Shown here piece by piece: positions 24,300 to 35,008 of a DNA stretch of 64,000 nt. Source of the stretch: Porogramme epimiltina (taxonomy: Eukaryota > Basidiomycota > Agaricomycetes > Polyporales > Polyporaceae). How positions within the stretch are numbered: the first letter of the stretch is position 1; every line of letters begins with the position of its first letter. Where the stretch lies: contig FTLJ01000116.1 of assembly GCA_900155495.1 (NCBI GenBank), forward strand, positions 120,942 to 184,941. The letters are read 5' to 3'. The notes below the pieces were generated by a model. That model saw nothing but the letters and a program-made list of their open reading frames with translations. It searched no databases and was not told where the DNA came from. Made by a program: the position numbers and the translations under genes.

Positions 24300-25025
24300 C
24301 ATGCCCACTTCACCTGCCTCCGCCTCGGATCGGAAGGGCTGAATGCATGCAGAGAAAGTAGCAGAGTCATGCAACATCACGGCGCACACCTACTCGCGCA
24401 TGCGCGCGTGGCATCGCGGTAGGTCTTCCGGTTCCACCTGTTGTCGGCGGGGATCTCCATGCTCACAAGTCCACCCACTCCGCCGCAAGGTGGGATACAC
24501 AAGTAGAGCCGTAGGTAGCTAGCATTGATGGAGTTCGTGGGCGTGGCGCGCACAGGCCCTCAGAAGACGTCACCAAAAATCCGTCCCTGCAGATTAAACT
24601 TACCACAAAAATGGTAGGACGAGCGAAATGTCCAAGGGGAAGGAGGGTGTTTCGGGCATAAATTAATCCTTCCGGGGACCTGCTAGGGATCAATAGAGCA
24701 TACGCCACACGTTACGCATGACTGTGGCACTGAATGAGCGCGACTACATATGTAACCTTCGAAAATTTGACGAAGCACATAAATGCACGTGACTCTGGGT
24801 CGCTATCGGCAGACTCGGACTCAGAGTCGAGAGTCGAGACGTCCTTCAAATTTGAGTGGCTGCGGCACGGGATGGGGCCTAGGCCCGGGCAATATCGCAC
24901 AATTGCACGCTGATCGCGGCATTCAATTAGGAGATAAGCCAGGCCCCGGCGTTTCAAAGTTCAAACTTTAAAAAGCTTCGTCGATATCCGTCGGTCATGC
25001 GTCTCTTTTCACCCACCTCGCCTGT
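24300..25025. other. No gene seen
   Basis: AT-richer than the surrounding region and without a reading frame that looks coding. Between about 24790 and 24840 there is a run of GACTC/GAGTC-type words forming short imperfect repeats. Confidence 0.4.
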
Positions 25026-25501
25026 GTGTCCTTCATCACGTACGCAATACTTCCACCACCGGACACTTCTGGGCTCTCGGCCCTCCGAGTCCGCTCGACT
25101 CATTGGCATCATCCCGAACGGCGTACCTCTCATCCCAGACTTGGCGCAGATGAGCATCACGGGCCCTCTCGGCTAGCTCGTCGCACGCGCTCCAGGCGCA
25201 TCATACATATACTAAGAGCCTCCAGCACACCACACCCATCATGGACGACTACTTATGTCCGCCCTAATAACTTCGAAGTCCAGGTCCTTATCGGCATAGA
25301 GATATATCTGCGACATTATCTAGCCAGTCACACCTCTCCTTCCTCACCTTTCCCCCCTCCCTCTCCCTCGCCGGTGGCCTCCAATCCTGTGCGTTACCTG
25401 CAACTTCACCATCTACAACACCTCAGACGCGAGGTTTCCGGCAAGCCCGCCCTCCGCAATCTCATGTCATCCCCTCCCTTACGCCCTAAACCCATCTCCC
25501 T

Positions 25502-25591
25502 ATGTTTGACCAGAGTCATCCACTCCGTAAATGCCCTTCGCCGTCACTCCAAGCCCTCCAACTTGCTGCTAGATAACAGCTACGATCTCAA
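25502..25591 (+). pseudogene. Possible fragment of a MAP-kinase-like gene
   Basis: Within an open frame at 25026-25892 the peptide IHSVNALRRHSKPSNLLLD, followed by DLK, resembles the catalytic segment of fungal MAP kinases (IHSANVLHRDLKPSNLLL, then DLK). The catalytic His-Arg-Asp is replaced (Arg-Arg-His-Ser), and a GT follows the DLK codons as at an exon end. The rest of the frame does not read as a kinase. I infer a decayed or scrambled fragment; chance similarity is possible because the match is only about 30 residues. Confidence 0.35.
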
Positions 25592-26892
25592 GGTACATCT
25601 TGTGAGCCTCAGTTTAGCCTCGACCGCCGTCAGCCTTTGCCTTATGACCGTTTGTCTCCTCCAGCTAACCAGCCCGTACCACTATATCGTTGCGGTCGTA
25701 GATCACAACAATGCCGATCGTACCGGATCACGTCGCTCGACTGCCTCCACTGAATCACCCCGCATCCGCGTGTTGTCTGGGGTCCAGAAGGCACATTCGC
25801 TGGACACACTGTCCCTCCTGGTACGTATCCCCATCTGCGCCCTATTTCCCGCCGCCGCGCTAGCGCAGGTCGCCAAACGCCGCCGTCCCTAACCCTAATC
25901 GAACCCCCATCCCTCCTGCCTGCTCTTCATACACACGTCGAGCTTCAACTGAGCGATCACAACATCCTAGTGCTGCATCGCTTATTCTTGTCAATACTTA
26001 TGTGTATAGGTCGTATGATTTATGTATTGTTGCATTGATATCGTTTCTGTATACACTCTCTGTGACATCTTTTTCGACCCTCCCTAACTCGTCCCGTCTG
26101 CGGTCTGTCAGTGGACAGTGCCAGGGAATATTGTGGGATCAGCCTTGCCGCGTGGCCGCGCCAATTTGCTTTTCCCGTACTTTGCGTATTCAAGACTAGC
26201 CACGACCGAGATCCCATCCATTCGCCTATATCTTTGGAATAGAGTTCTAAGTTTATATTTGAGGGTGAGAACCAATCGGAAGGTTAGGCCATTTTTGTGT
26301 GAGCAGTAAATGTACTCTCGGAAATCTTACCGGGACATCTCAGCTCACCAAACCACGCTAATTCCTTGTCATGGGCTCGTTTGATCTTAATTGCAGGTAC
26401 ACATATATAGAAGGGAATTAAGAGCACTAAACCATTTTGTTGTTGATGACAATATGCGCATGCGGCGTCTCGCGTAGAGCACACTACATGAGCCTGTCTG
26501 TCTGCGTCATTCACAGGCAGGGGGCTAGGATAGAAGCCGCGCCGACGCCGACGCCGACTGTTCATATTGGGTTCCTCGAGACTTGTTAGACCTTCGCAGA
26601 AACGGTGAGATGTGAGCAAAGAAAGTGACTTAACCACAGGCTTCCTTCAAGGTTCGATTAAATGACCTTGTGCCACTGGTTAATAGAGCTCTAGATGACG
26701 TCACTACGTTCTAAATGGCTAGGTGGATCGCACATCCGGCTAACACGCCGAAGCTGTGCTCGTTCTTGCACCACGTACGGCCAGTCTCCCCAGTAGGAAC
26801 TTCGGTCACACAGTGTTATTAGTGCATCCCATTGCATTGCAAGAAACAACGTGCCCCCAAGCCGCGGCCTAGGCCTTATGGTACTTCCAGAT

Positions 26893-28751
26893 ATCCGAGA
26901 TACCCTAAGATGGACCAGTATATATCGCCACAGTTTTCACCAATGTATCAGCACTTCCGGTCTACACACGGTGCAGAGGACCACCCACACCCCCGCCATG
27001 GCATCCAACATACGTCTCTCGTCTCACTTCTTCCAACTCCCTGACATGGAATCGGCATATGCTCATGGAGTCGCATTCGATAACTACGAGGGGTTCGCCG
27101 GTACACCGTCACAGGAGGAGCTAGACATCGGTGGACCCGCTCCACATTGGCCAGAGCGAGTGCGTCTTTATGACCTTTCTGTGATGCACTCGTACTTATA
27201 CATTCCTCAGTGGCAGGATTACCACCAAGACAAGCCTCTAGTCAAAGTTAGCTCGAGTGATAGACTCTCGGTGTCTCCAAGCGTTCACAACGTACAAGTT
27301 GTCCTGCCAAGCCGCAACATTCCGAGCGTGTCCACACCAGCCCGTATGCACATGTGCCTTGCAGATGTGCGTGCAAGCAATCATCCCTCAATGACCTCTC
27401 CCCCGTACCTACTAACACCTATCAAAAACAGAATTCCGTAGGCGATGCCCCCCTTTCAGAGGCAAGCGATGGTGTGGGCCACAATCCTAGTGGGGGAGAC
27501 CAGGTATGTTTTCACAAATATCGCATCACGGGACCATCGAGTCAGAATTTGCGGATATTCAAGCGATACACCACGCTGTACCGAGACGATCAGCTCGGAT
27601 ATTCGTGCCGGTACTCTCCAATAGGTATGAGCTCGTACCAATTGGCTGCGGTCTCACAGGTGCGCTCCAGCAGCCGTTAAGCAACGTGTTCATGCACCTG
27701 ACGCACGCTATAGCCAAGTATTTCCGGCAATCCACGTGCACTTCCCAGGTCGTCGGAGACGCAAGTGCAGCGACACCACAACACATCATATGTTTACCGC
27801 CTTCCTGATCAGACTTCTATGCACCCCAAGACTCCGCAACCTGTCGGCCTTGTAACTATGAACGCGGCTCCGGGATCCATCATCCCTGTGGACGGAGAGT
27901 CCCAAGCCGGTAGTCTTGTCCCTATTAACGAAGTACCGCCAAGTCGGGATACTGCCCCAACCGACGGAGAACCACAATCTGTCAGTTTTTCAACTGTGAA
28001 CGCGATCCCTCCATCTTCCCATTGCTTCCCTGCGGGCGGGGAATCCCAGGCCTGCGAGATCCCGGCAGCCCAGAGACCTTTCCACGCGGATGTAAAACCC
28101 TTACTGTCTCGTGAAAAGCAGTTGGCCACAGGACTAGATGAACTTGTTGGCAAACCAGAGGCTACGGTCATCTTCAATCCACATCTCAGCCTTCACCAAG
28201 TGCTGTACAAGCCGAAAGCACGAAAGGTGCTAACCAGGCGACCCTGTTTCCCTGTGGCCACTGAAACAGGAGACGATTTCAGGGGGTGTGAGAAGAAAAT
28301 CACAGTCTATTTCAACGTGAGTTCATTACTCACCCGGCGGCCTTGCTGTGTATTGACTTATTGCACATGCTCGGTTTGCCCTAGGACCGCCGGTTCCATA
28401 ACGAATTGAAGACCAATCAAATCAACCTCTATACTAGGAACAAGGGGATTGCAACGCTTCAAGAATTCACCTACCGGATCGTACACGCCATCATAGATCG
28501 CCTAGGATTGGTGCGTACACTCCGCGTGGCACATGATGCCGGTTTACAACGCTTACCATATGTGTTTCTGGCCATCGTGTGCAGCTCGAGAGGTCCTGGC
28601 CCTATCCAAAGTCAAGAGAGGATATCAGCCATGTGTACTTGGAGTCCATGACCTTAATTTCGAGGCACAGGGTAGCGGTCGCGTTAGTGTGGCCATAATA
28701 AGTAACGCGAAGATTCGCTTACTCCTGACCCGGCTTCGACCTATAACCTAA
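26893..28751 (+). CDS. Putative multi-exon protein of unknown function
   Basis: I do not recognise this gene. Several open segments on the plus strand look exon-like: 26998-27441 (start ATG MASNIRLSSHFFQLPD); a short segment from about 27432 to 27504 bordered by aacag and gtatgt; 27765-28318, ending at gtgagt after VYFN; 28385-28510 (DRRFHNELKTNQINLYTR) bordered by ctag and gtgcgt; and a last one to the stop at 28749-28751. Exon junctions are not fully resolved, notably the last one (acceptor in gtgtgcagctcgagag). An alternative first exon is MDQYISPQFSPMYQHF near 26908. The segment 27840-28052 encodes three imperfect repeats of 23-24 residues. No signal peptide or membrane segment is obvious. 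Confidence 0.35.
27840..28052 (+). repeat. Three imperfect 23-24-residue repeats in a coding segment
   Basis: The translated units share a core N-(A/E)-x-P-x-S, then P-x-D/G-G-E-(S/P)-Q: units PVGLVTMNAAPGS..DGESQA, GSLVPINEVPPSR..DGEPQS and VSFSTVNAIPPSS..GGESQA. The period is 69-72 bp at DNA level with considerable divergence, implying old duplication kept at protein level. Confidence 0.6.
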
Positions 28752-30690
28752 TACGGCTGGTATATTATCTTCTCTAGGCTGGTCCTGGCTGCCACTTACA
28801 CATTGTTATTTCAACCTCAATCAATAGCCCGCATTGTTGTATCCTTGTATCTTGACCGCAAATCCCGCCTTCGAGTCATCTATTTAGTCACTCATCAGCA
28901 TCGACGGACTTCTCATATATTTCTATGGCCCTTACCACGCGCAACACGTATGTCCCGGCCACTAAACCTTTAAATCCAGAGACAAAGTGAACCGAACACC
29001 GTACCATCAATTATCGGTATCCATGGTCAGGTTGAGTCGAGGCACGTCATCTTCAAGTGGCGCGCGGGAGCGTTGATCACTCAGAGTAGTAATATCTCCA
29101 CCAAATATGAGAGCTGAATGTGATTCTCAGAGGCTGACATGACTCACATATTCATGTAGCGTCGAGACTCGATGGTGATACGCTCTCCCTGCTTTGCGCG
29201 CAGCGAATATTGTCCATAGCAAGATACCTTGACAATATTCCTCATAGGCACGGCGTCGACCACCAGTTGTTTGTGTTCGAGGAAGTCGAGGTGCAATCAC
29301 GATAGGTCGCTCAGCCACAACACTTATTCTTTCTTCGATGAGCATGCCGCCGTCTCTTAATGGCCCTTTGCATGTCTTTGTTGAGCATCGCACTGAAACC
29401 AAATGTTGGTAGTCTGTTTCGGACGGGATCCCTTCTTCGCTCTCGTCCGCTTCATCGCCATTCCCGCTACTTGCATTTTTATGTACGATGGCATTCACCC
29501 TAGTGAGTCAATAGGTAACCGTAGGGCAGGAAAGAGGCGATCATACTGGGATAAGGTGGTATCTAGCTTAGTGAAGTCCACGGTACTTAGCCTACATCCT
29601 GTTGACCTGGTTGAGAACGTCGAACGAGGAAATGCAGACCTTCGATTTGATCCCTACCAGCTTGCTATTGCGGCAGGATTGCAGCCTAGCACGCCGCAAC
29701 AGTTCGCAGAATAGTTGCACGCGATGACGTGAGCATTGAGGAAGCCCGGGTACGCTCCGCGCGTGCAAAGGTGAGAAGTGTACAGAAGTTGATACGGGAT
29801 TGAGAGAGGGTTGTGATCGGCTAGCACATAGAGAGAGGCGAAGGTGCTGTACGAGTATGGACGGTGACAGCTGCTGTGAGGCCCTCGCAAAGGATAAGAG
29901 AACGCTGGAGAGGCATCATCGGCGGATTCATCGCGGTGCTCGGGATATCATACATACAGTGTATAGGGCGGAGCTCAAGATGAGATGCCGACACTGTCAC
30001 ACAGGGAAAGATAGGAAGCGGGGGCGTTATTGCAGGTGGAATGGGAATGTCGGTGAGGAGAAAAAGAGGTGGACATAGATCGAGGGAATGCGGTTGAGGA
30101 AGACGGCGGGCAGAGAAGACGTCCGAGTCAACAACAGCTCCGCGGTCGTACCAAATCCTGACGGAACATACCAAGTGGCGTGCACGTGCGAGAGAAGGTG
30201 GACTTATGAGCAAATGGCATACTCACGGTCGTCATATCGTGGGAGTCCGCTCGATCTACTCATGGGATCCGGAATGCCGTGCGTGCATATACGGTGGTCG
30301 TGGCAGGCATTCAGGTCTTGCCAGGAACTCCAAGCTCGTTCAGCTGCTTGGAAATCCCAGCTGGCACAACTTGAAGCAGCCAGACCCCTTGTTTGTTCAA
30401 CCAGAGCTATGGTCTGCCCAATCGGCCTCTCCAGGCTCGCGTTCTCGACTATCGGCGGCCCTACGCTCTTGTACGTCATATAGGCCGGAAGGAATATTGT
30501 CTTGAGCTCTTCCAAGCGTCGATGACACCCCACGCTACGACTTTATTTGAAGGGAGGAGAAACGACTGCGGCTAGCGCATGATAGCTGACGCAAGTTTAG
30601 GAGCAAGCATCACGAGCGCAAGTCTCCTCGGATCATCATAAAATCGCGCGGGGCCCCGAACGTGAACGCGTAAACCCCAATCAAAACCCG
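28752..30690. other. No supported gene
   Basis: Frames at 29403-29714 and 30088-30483 (plus) and 29821-30213 (minus) are open for 100-130 codons but show no domain and no splice-consistent extension. I cannot decide whether they are remnants of a gene. Confidence 0.4.
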
Positions 30691-30701
30691 CGGATGAGGA
30701 T

Positions 30702-30749
30702 GGATTCAGGCGGATCAAAGCGGATCTCCTTCGGGATCCGCCCGAATCC
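30702..30749. repeat. Imperfect inverted repeat (15-bp arms)
   Basis: GGATTCAGGCGGATC (30702-30716) pairs with GATCCGCCCGAATCC (30735-30749) at 14 of 15 positions, with an 18-base loop. An inner GCGGATC/GATCCGC pairing competes with it. It could fold as a hairpin in RNA or be a terminal scar of an inverted-repeat element; no transposase gene is nearby. Confidence 0.6.
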
Positions 30750-30919
30750 GCTCTTATCGATAATCCTGAATGTAGCGAGCCTCGTGAGTATATGTTGAGG
30801 TTTCTCTATTGCTACTTGTGGGGAAGTTTACCTCAGATAACACTGACCTTGGCAAGATCTCACTTTTCGGAGGTGCAAAATGCGGCGATGCCCGCCGTGC
30901 CGACTCCCTACTCGCGTAC

Positions 30920-30928
30920 CACGTGACC
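30920..30928 (+). promoter_or_regulatory. CACGTGACC element before a broken F-box copy
   Basis: It lies about 560 bp before the ATG of the F-box fragment at 31479, inside a region resembling the upstream blocks of A4 (34660-34760) and the 52.1-52.8 kb fragment. The former promoter therefore survives although the gene is destroyed. Confidence 0.4.
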
Positions 30929-31478
30929 AAAACGCGACGCGGCGCAGCCCGACGCCTGCGCTGCGCCCCCACCGCCCGATTCAAGCCATTCTCGCCGCAT
31001 ACTCCGAGTCGTATCCAAACCCCAATCTTCTTAATAGCTCCTCCCCTCTTAATAACTCCTTCCTCTATTTTTTTCGCTCATCTCCGCAACGCAACAGTCG
31101 CAGTCTTCAAGCACGACCCGGCGCATGCAACTGGCAAGTCCCAGTACCAACACCCAAAGTTATTCTCGGTTTTGTCAACGCACCTCGGAGAGCGGGTTGA
31201 TGGACATCAAGTCTCTCACCGAAGCTGTGCACTCTCCAGTCATAATATACCGGCCTACCAGTAAGATCGAGTAGGGACGAGCCACACTATTCCCAGTAGG
31301 ATGCTCAGGAGCAAGTCAGTGATGGAGAGCTGGCGAGGGGGTATAGTGTATGAACCAGCTAATACTGACCGGGGAACACGTTCTCTCTCTATTTTAGTGA
31401 GTTCATAGCAATCAAGCTGATTCAGGCTCTACTCGGTCTTACGAGCTACGATTCAGAGCACTCGCTAAAGCCAGCGGC

Positions 31479-31602
31479 ATGTTGGAGGAAACATATAATA
31501 CAAGTCCCTATATTCTCGTGAACGACGACCGTCTGTGCACCGTTCTATGACAGAGGTCTCGGCTGAAATCTGGGACCCTTGCAGACTTCGCGCGCCACGC
31601 AC
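31479..31602 (+). pseudogene. Subfamily A F-box exon-1 fragment
   Basis: ATG followed by a reading similar to A genes (VNDDRLC, then a TGA at 31548-31550), and, after the stop, GTLADFARHAHV, matching the SLADLxxxARV part of A exon 1. Sequence similarity ends near 31602, before the WSEL and PLWHLL parts. There is no exon 2. The leader before it is A-like. Confidence 0.65.
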
Positions 31603-31611
31603 ACGTAAGTG

Positions 31612-32110
31612 GCATGCACCACACCCGCGCTCGGCAGCACTCTAACTTATGTGGTGTATCGTGGTATAGTACCTAAATACCCTCTTGGGGATGTACGTTC
31701 GGATATCGCTGGGGCGATGCCCGTGCGAGAGCATGAGGGGGGTGAGCTGCGGCGTGCCCGTATTCGCTTCGGCGCACACGTCGCGGGTAGATCAGCTGAG
31801 TACCACATGTTCAAGTGTCCGACGGCTGCAGATTCTGTCTTGGAAGGGGGGTGTCGAACTGTCAATACATGCGCGAATGCCATCATGATTGTTGACCGAT
31901 CGACGCAGCAGTGTGGACCTCAGGGCTTGCGTGCACACCCTTCGCGGACCGGACACCCAGGCCTCCTCGTGCACCGCGAATACGCCGCATCCAGAAGTTA
32001 GAACGCCTGCGACCCCCCGTCGCGCGCCAAAAGCCCGGGGTCACGCGGCAGAAGACGGAACCGCGAAAGTAGGCGCATATGTACATATGTACGCGCATGC
32101 GGGGAGGGAC
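31612..32110. repeat. Unknown repeat X, copy 1
   Basis: Shares many words in order with 51412-51900, for example the GATGTACG-TCGGA-ATCGCTG stretch (31689/51487), AGAGCATG, and the CAATGCATGCGCGAA-type stretch (31862/51664) followed by GCCATCATGATTGT. In both places it directly follows an F-box remnant. No long conserved reading frame was found, so it may be non-coding or a decayed gene. Confidence 0.55.
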
Positions 32111-33165
32111 GCTTCCCAGTGAACGAGCGAGGCAAGCGGAGGCCTCGGGCCAGAAGCTCCAGTACACTTACGGGGGAGAGGCGCCAATATCACGGCCTAC
32201 CGGTCATATCATGGCCATAATCTGGTCTGGGATGGGCTAATTGTCCCGTTTTCCCCCTTTTCCAGGGCGCTTCTGTCCGAAAGAGGCAGGCGCGCCGCGG
32301 AGGAATTTCGCCTATCCGGGGTCAGAATCATATGGCCTTCAACACGGGGCCCGCCCATTTTCCACGTATTTTCTAGCACGATATACTGCTCTGTCCCTGT
32401 CATGCGGATTCAATTAGTCGAATGTGGACTGGGGCCGTCAAGCCTCGAGGCAGAATCTGAGGACGTCTTGGGCTCTTATTGGCTCGGAAGAGGTGGCGGA
32501 GTGGGGATTTACGCTGATGCAAGGGTGCCAGCGCGCTTCCTTTCCATTCCCCCCACTGTCACATCGCCCCGAGCTTTCACTGGGCAAGTAGGTCTAGAAG
32601 CCCATCTGCGGCCGCGAAGCGTCGTGGTTCAAACTAGCAAGGAACGTGCTCAACGCACCCCGAGGAGCTCATAGCGAGTACGTGTACGAGGCCGCGTTAT
32701 TCCATGTGCTAGTGGGGATGATGCCTCTACATCTGACAGGCCCTACCTTACAAGTCGCTCTCAGCTAACCCTTCTCTTCAGCCTTTACTAATATGACGAG
32801 GACAATTTCCTAACGGTACGTGCTCTGCTCATATTCGACTTGATCGGATTAATTTCCGCAAACTCAGCAGGCTTCCATGATAGTGTCCCTCTGAAAGCCG
32901 CTACTACGACGCCAAGACCACATGAGAACCCTTCTCAATCCACATCGAGGCAGAGTAAGTGGAGGAAGAAACTTCTAACCTTCATGCGTCAGGCTTCGAT
33001 GGCCTTACCTTCCTAATTGTCTTACGGGACTTCCCATGGACGCGATATGTTACGGATTTACGCCGGTCTCCGGGCAGATCAGCGAAGGTCCCGTGTCGAC
33101 ATGGCCTGGACGTTGAGGCAACACCTCGGGCCATAGCCACCTCTGGCGCTGCTTATAACGCCACG
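32111..33165. other. No supported gene
   Basis: Mixed-composition sequence with short frames such as 32402-32674 that lack recognisable features. It ends at the ambiguous bases at 33166. Confidence 0.4.
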
Positions 33166-33195
33166 NNGTTTTAAACCCCCCCCCCCCCCCCCCCC
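33166..33195. other. Ambiguous bases and a 20-base C homopolymer
   Basis: Two N calls (33166-33167) are followed after 8 bases by a run of 20 C (33176-33195). This looks like a sequencing or assembly weak point rather than biology, and the true distance between the flanks may differ. It lies only about 40 bp before the ATG of the GPI-type gene. Confidence 0.8.
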
Positions 33196-33234
33196 AAACT
33201 TACACCAACCGTCAAGTCCCTCAACGACTCCACG

Positions 33235-34041
33235 ATGCAGTGGAATACGGCTCGTCTCATTGCCTTGTGCACACTCTGTGCTTCCGCCAGTAAGTCTCTA
33301 CTATATCCTTACCCCCTCGCTCCATTTACCGGAGCCTCTGTCCAAAGAGAAGAAGCTAATGTCGCTATAGATGCCGCCGTCGTTTCACTGTTCCTACCCC
33401 AGGCGGATGGACTTGCCTTGTCCGCAGATCCTGTGGGCACCGACGCGCAAGGACACACGACATGGATCATCGGCCCAGGCGTTGTGAGCGGCACACTCAC
33501 CCCTGCACCACTCACGCCCTTCCCGATCGGTGCGCCCCTCTCGCACCCCTTCTCTCGCCCCGCGCGCACGCTGACCGCGAGCCCTCCGCCCACAGCGACG
33601 GTCGTCCAGGGCGCGACCGACGTGCACGCTATGGCGGCGTTTCCCAAAATCCCGGGCGGCGTCGTGCAGGACAACTGCGGGATCGTTGGCAACACCGCCG
33701 TCTGCACCGTCATCCTCGCCGCCAACGGCGTGGTAGTGTCGACGGAGGCGCGCGCGCAGCTCGCGACCCCGGTCCCGGTGCAGGTCGCAGACCCGGCCGC
33801 TAGCGTGTCTAACCCCACGGGGACACCCACTGCGGCAGCGACGACGACTGCGCCGACAAGCGCGGCGAGTCCAAGCTCGGTGGGAGGAGCGGCTACCAAC
33901 AGTACGGGGGCTGCAGGAACTGGCAGTGGTGCAGTTCCGACCACTACGGGGTCTAGCGGAGCGGAGAAGGTAATGGGAGGCGTGTACTATATGCCATTTG
34001 TGGTCGCATTGGCGAGCGTTGTCGGAGGCCTTGTGTTGTAG
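33235..34041 (+). CDS. GPI-anchored-type secreted surface protein
   Basis: Predicted 241 aa, exons 33235-33289 and 33371-34041, with an 81-nt intron (A|gtaagt...ctatag). The frame is also open through the intron, which would give 268 aa; the spliced model is preferred because the decayed copy at 53 kb retains the same donor and acceptor region. The N-terminus MQWNTARLIALCTLCASA is a typical signal peptide. The middle starts AAVVSLFLPQADGLAL and DAQGHTTWIIGPG and contains two Cys (DNCGI, AVCTV). The C-terminal third is Ser/Thr/Ala/Gly-rich and ends with a hydrophobic tail (YYMPFVVALASVVGGLVL) after a small-residue site, as expected for a GPI signal. Likely on the plasma membrane or cell wall; molecular function unknown. 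Confidence 0.8.
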   Translation: MQWNTARLIALCTLCASASKSLLYPYPLAPFTGASVQREEANVAIDAAVVSLFLPQADGLALSADPVGTDAQGHTTWIIGPGVVSGTLTPAPLTPFPIGAPLSHPFSRPARTLTASPPPTATVVQGATDVHAMAAFPKIPGGVVQDNCGIVGNTAVCTVILAANGVVVSTEARAQLATPVPVQVADPAASVSNPTGTPTAAATTTAPTSAASPSSVGGAATNSTGAAGTGSGAVPTTTGSSGAEKVMGGVYYMPFVVALASVVGGLVL

Positions 34042-35008
34042 TACATATCTGTATGTGCTGAAATCGTGTTACTGGACCGTGTTGCATACATCGCAGTTAT
34101 TTTCATCCCCTGTGTTATGCCGTAGCTTCTAGCCAAACTGAAGACGTGTTTTATTTTTGACAAATCATATCGGATCGCTGTACCTCCATCAAGTTTTGCA
34201 CCACCGACGATGCCATAGCGTTAACAAGAAGAGTCGTACCCTAATAGTGATGCCAATTACTAGCGGAGCTCACGTGACTTGTTGATGGCGGTCGGCGACC
34301 GCCGACGATGGGCTTGCTCCTCAATATTCAATCCCGTGCCTATCCCCCTGTCTCGGCGCCCGAACACCGATCCTCTCAATAGCATCTTCCACTGTCAGCC
34401 ATATCTTGCGCGTATCGCCTGCCTCCACTGCAGAAACAATAGTCGAAGTGCCCCGGGAGCGCGACTCAATCGGCGACAGCTAGTACCAACACCCACAGTC
34501 ACCTCCGGTTTCGTCAACGGACCTCCTAGAGCGGCCCGGGTTTTTCCTTGTCCTCAAATGCGTTGGTACCACTACGTCACTGTGCTGCCATGAAATACCG
34601 ATGAGATGGTTGAGGCTGTCCTGTTGGATAACTCAGTCTTGATGTATGTGGACTTATCCGAGTCGAACCTCGTGAGTATATGTTCAAGTCTCTCCATTGC
34701 TACTTTTTGGGGAGTTTACCTCGGACGACACTGACCTTCGCACGGTCTCAGTTCTTGCGCGCGTTGGCATGTATAAGGAGTCACTTCGAGGTTGCGCAGC
34801 TCGTTGGGATGAAGCATGATCGCAGTTGGTGGCCATGTCGGAGTCAGGACAGCATGTCGCGCGTTCCCTGTCTTCCTACCCCACGCTGGACCAACAGTCA
34901 ACTACTCATCCTTCTCTCCACGTCGGTGAGCGCATGGTAACTTATCCGGTCTGTATTTCGCTCGATCTCATGCAGCTCGACTTAAGAGCACTCGTTGAAG
35001 CCAGCGAA
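34042..35008. promoter_or_regulatory. Upstream region of A4 with CACGTGAC and leader intron
   Basis: CACGTGAC lies at 34271-34278, 738 bp before the ATG. A predicted 61-nt leader intron spans 34926-34986 (cg|gtgagc to cttaag). The block 34495-34535 (GGTTTCGTCAACGGACC) resembles words upstream of A2, A3 and the fragments at 31 and 52 kb. No separate gene was seen. Confidence 0.5.

Noticed and set aside
32490..32660. tRNA-like words (GTGGCGGAGTGG, GGTTCAAAC)
   Set aside because: The arms do not form a cloverleaf with an acceptor stem; the spacing is far too long.
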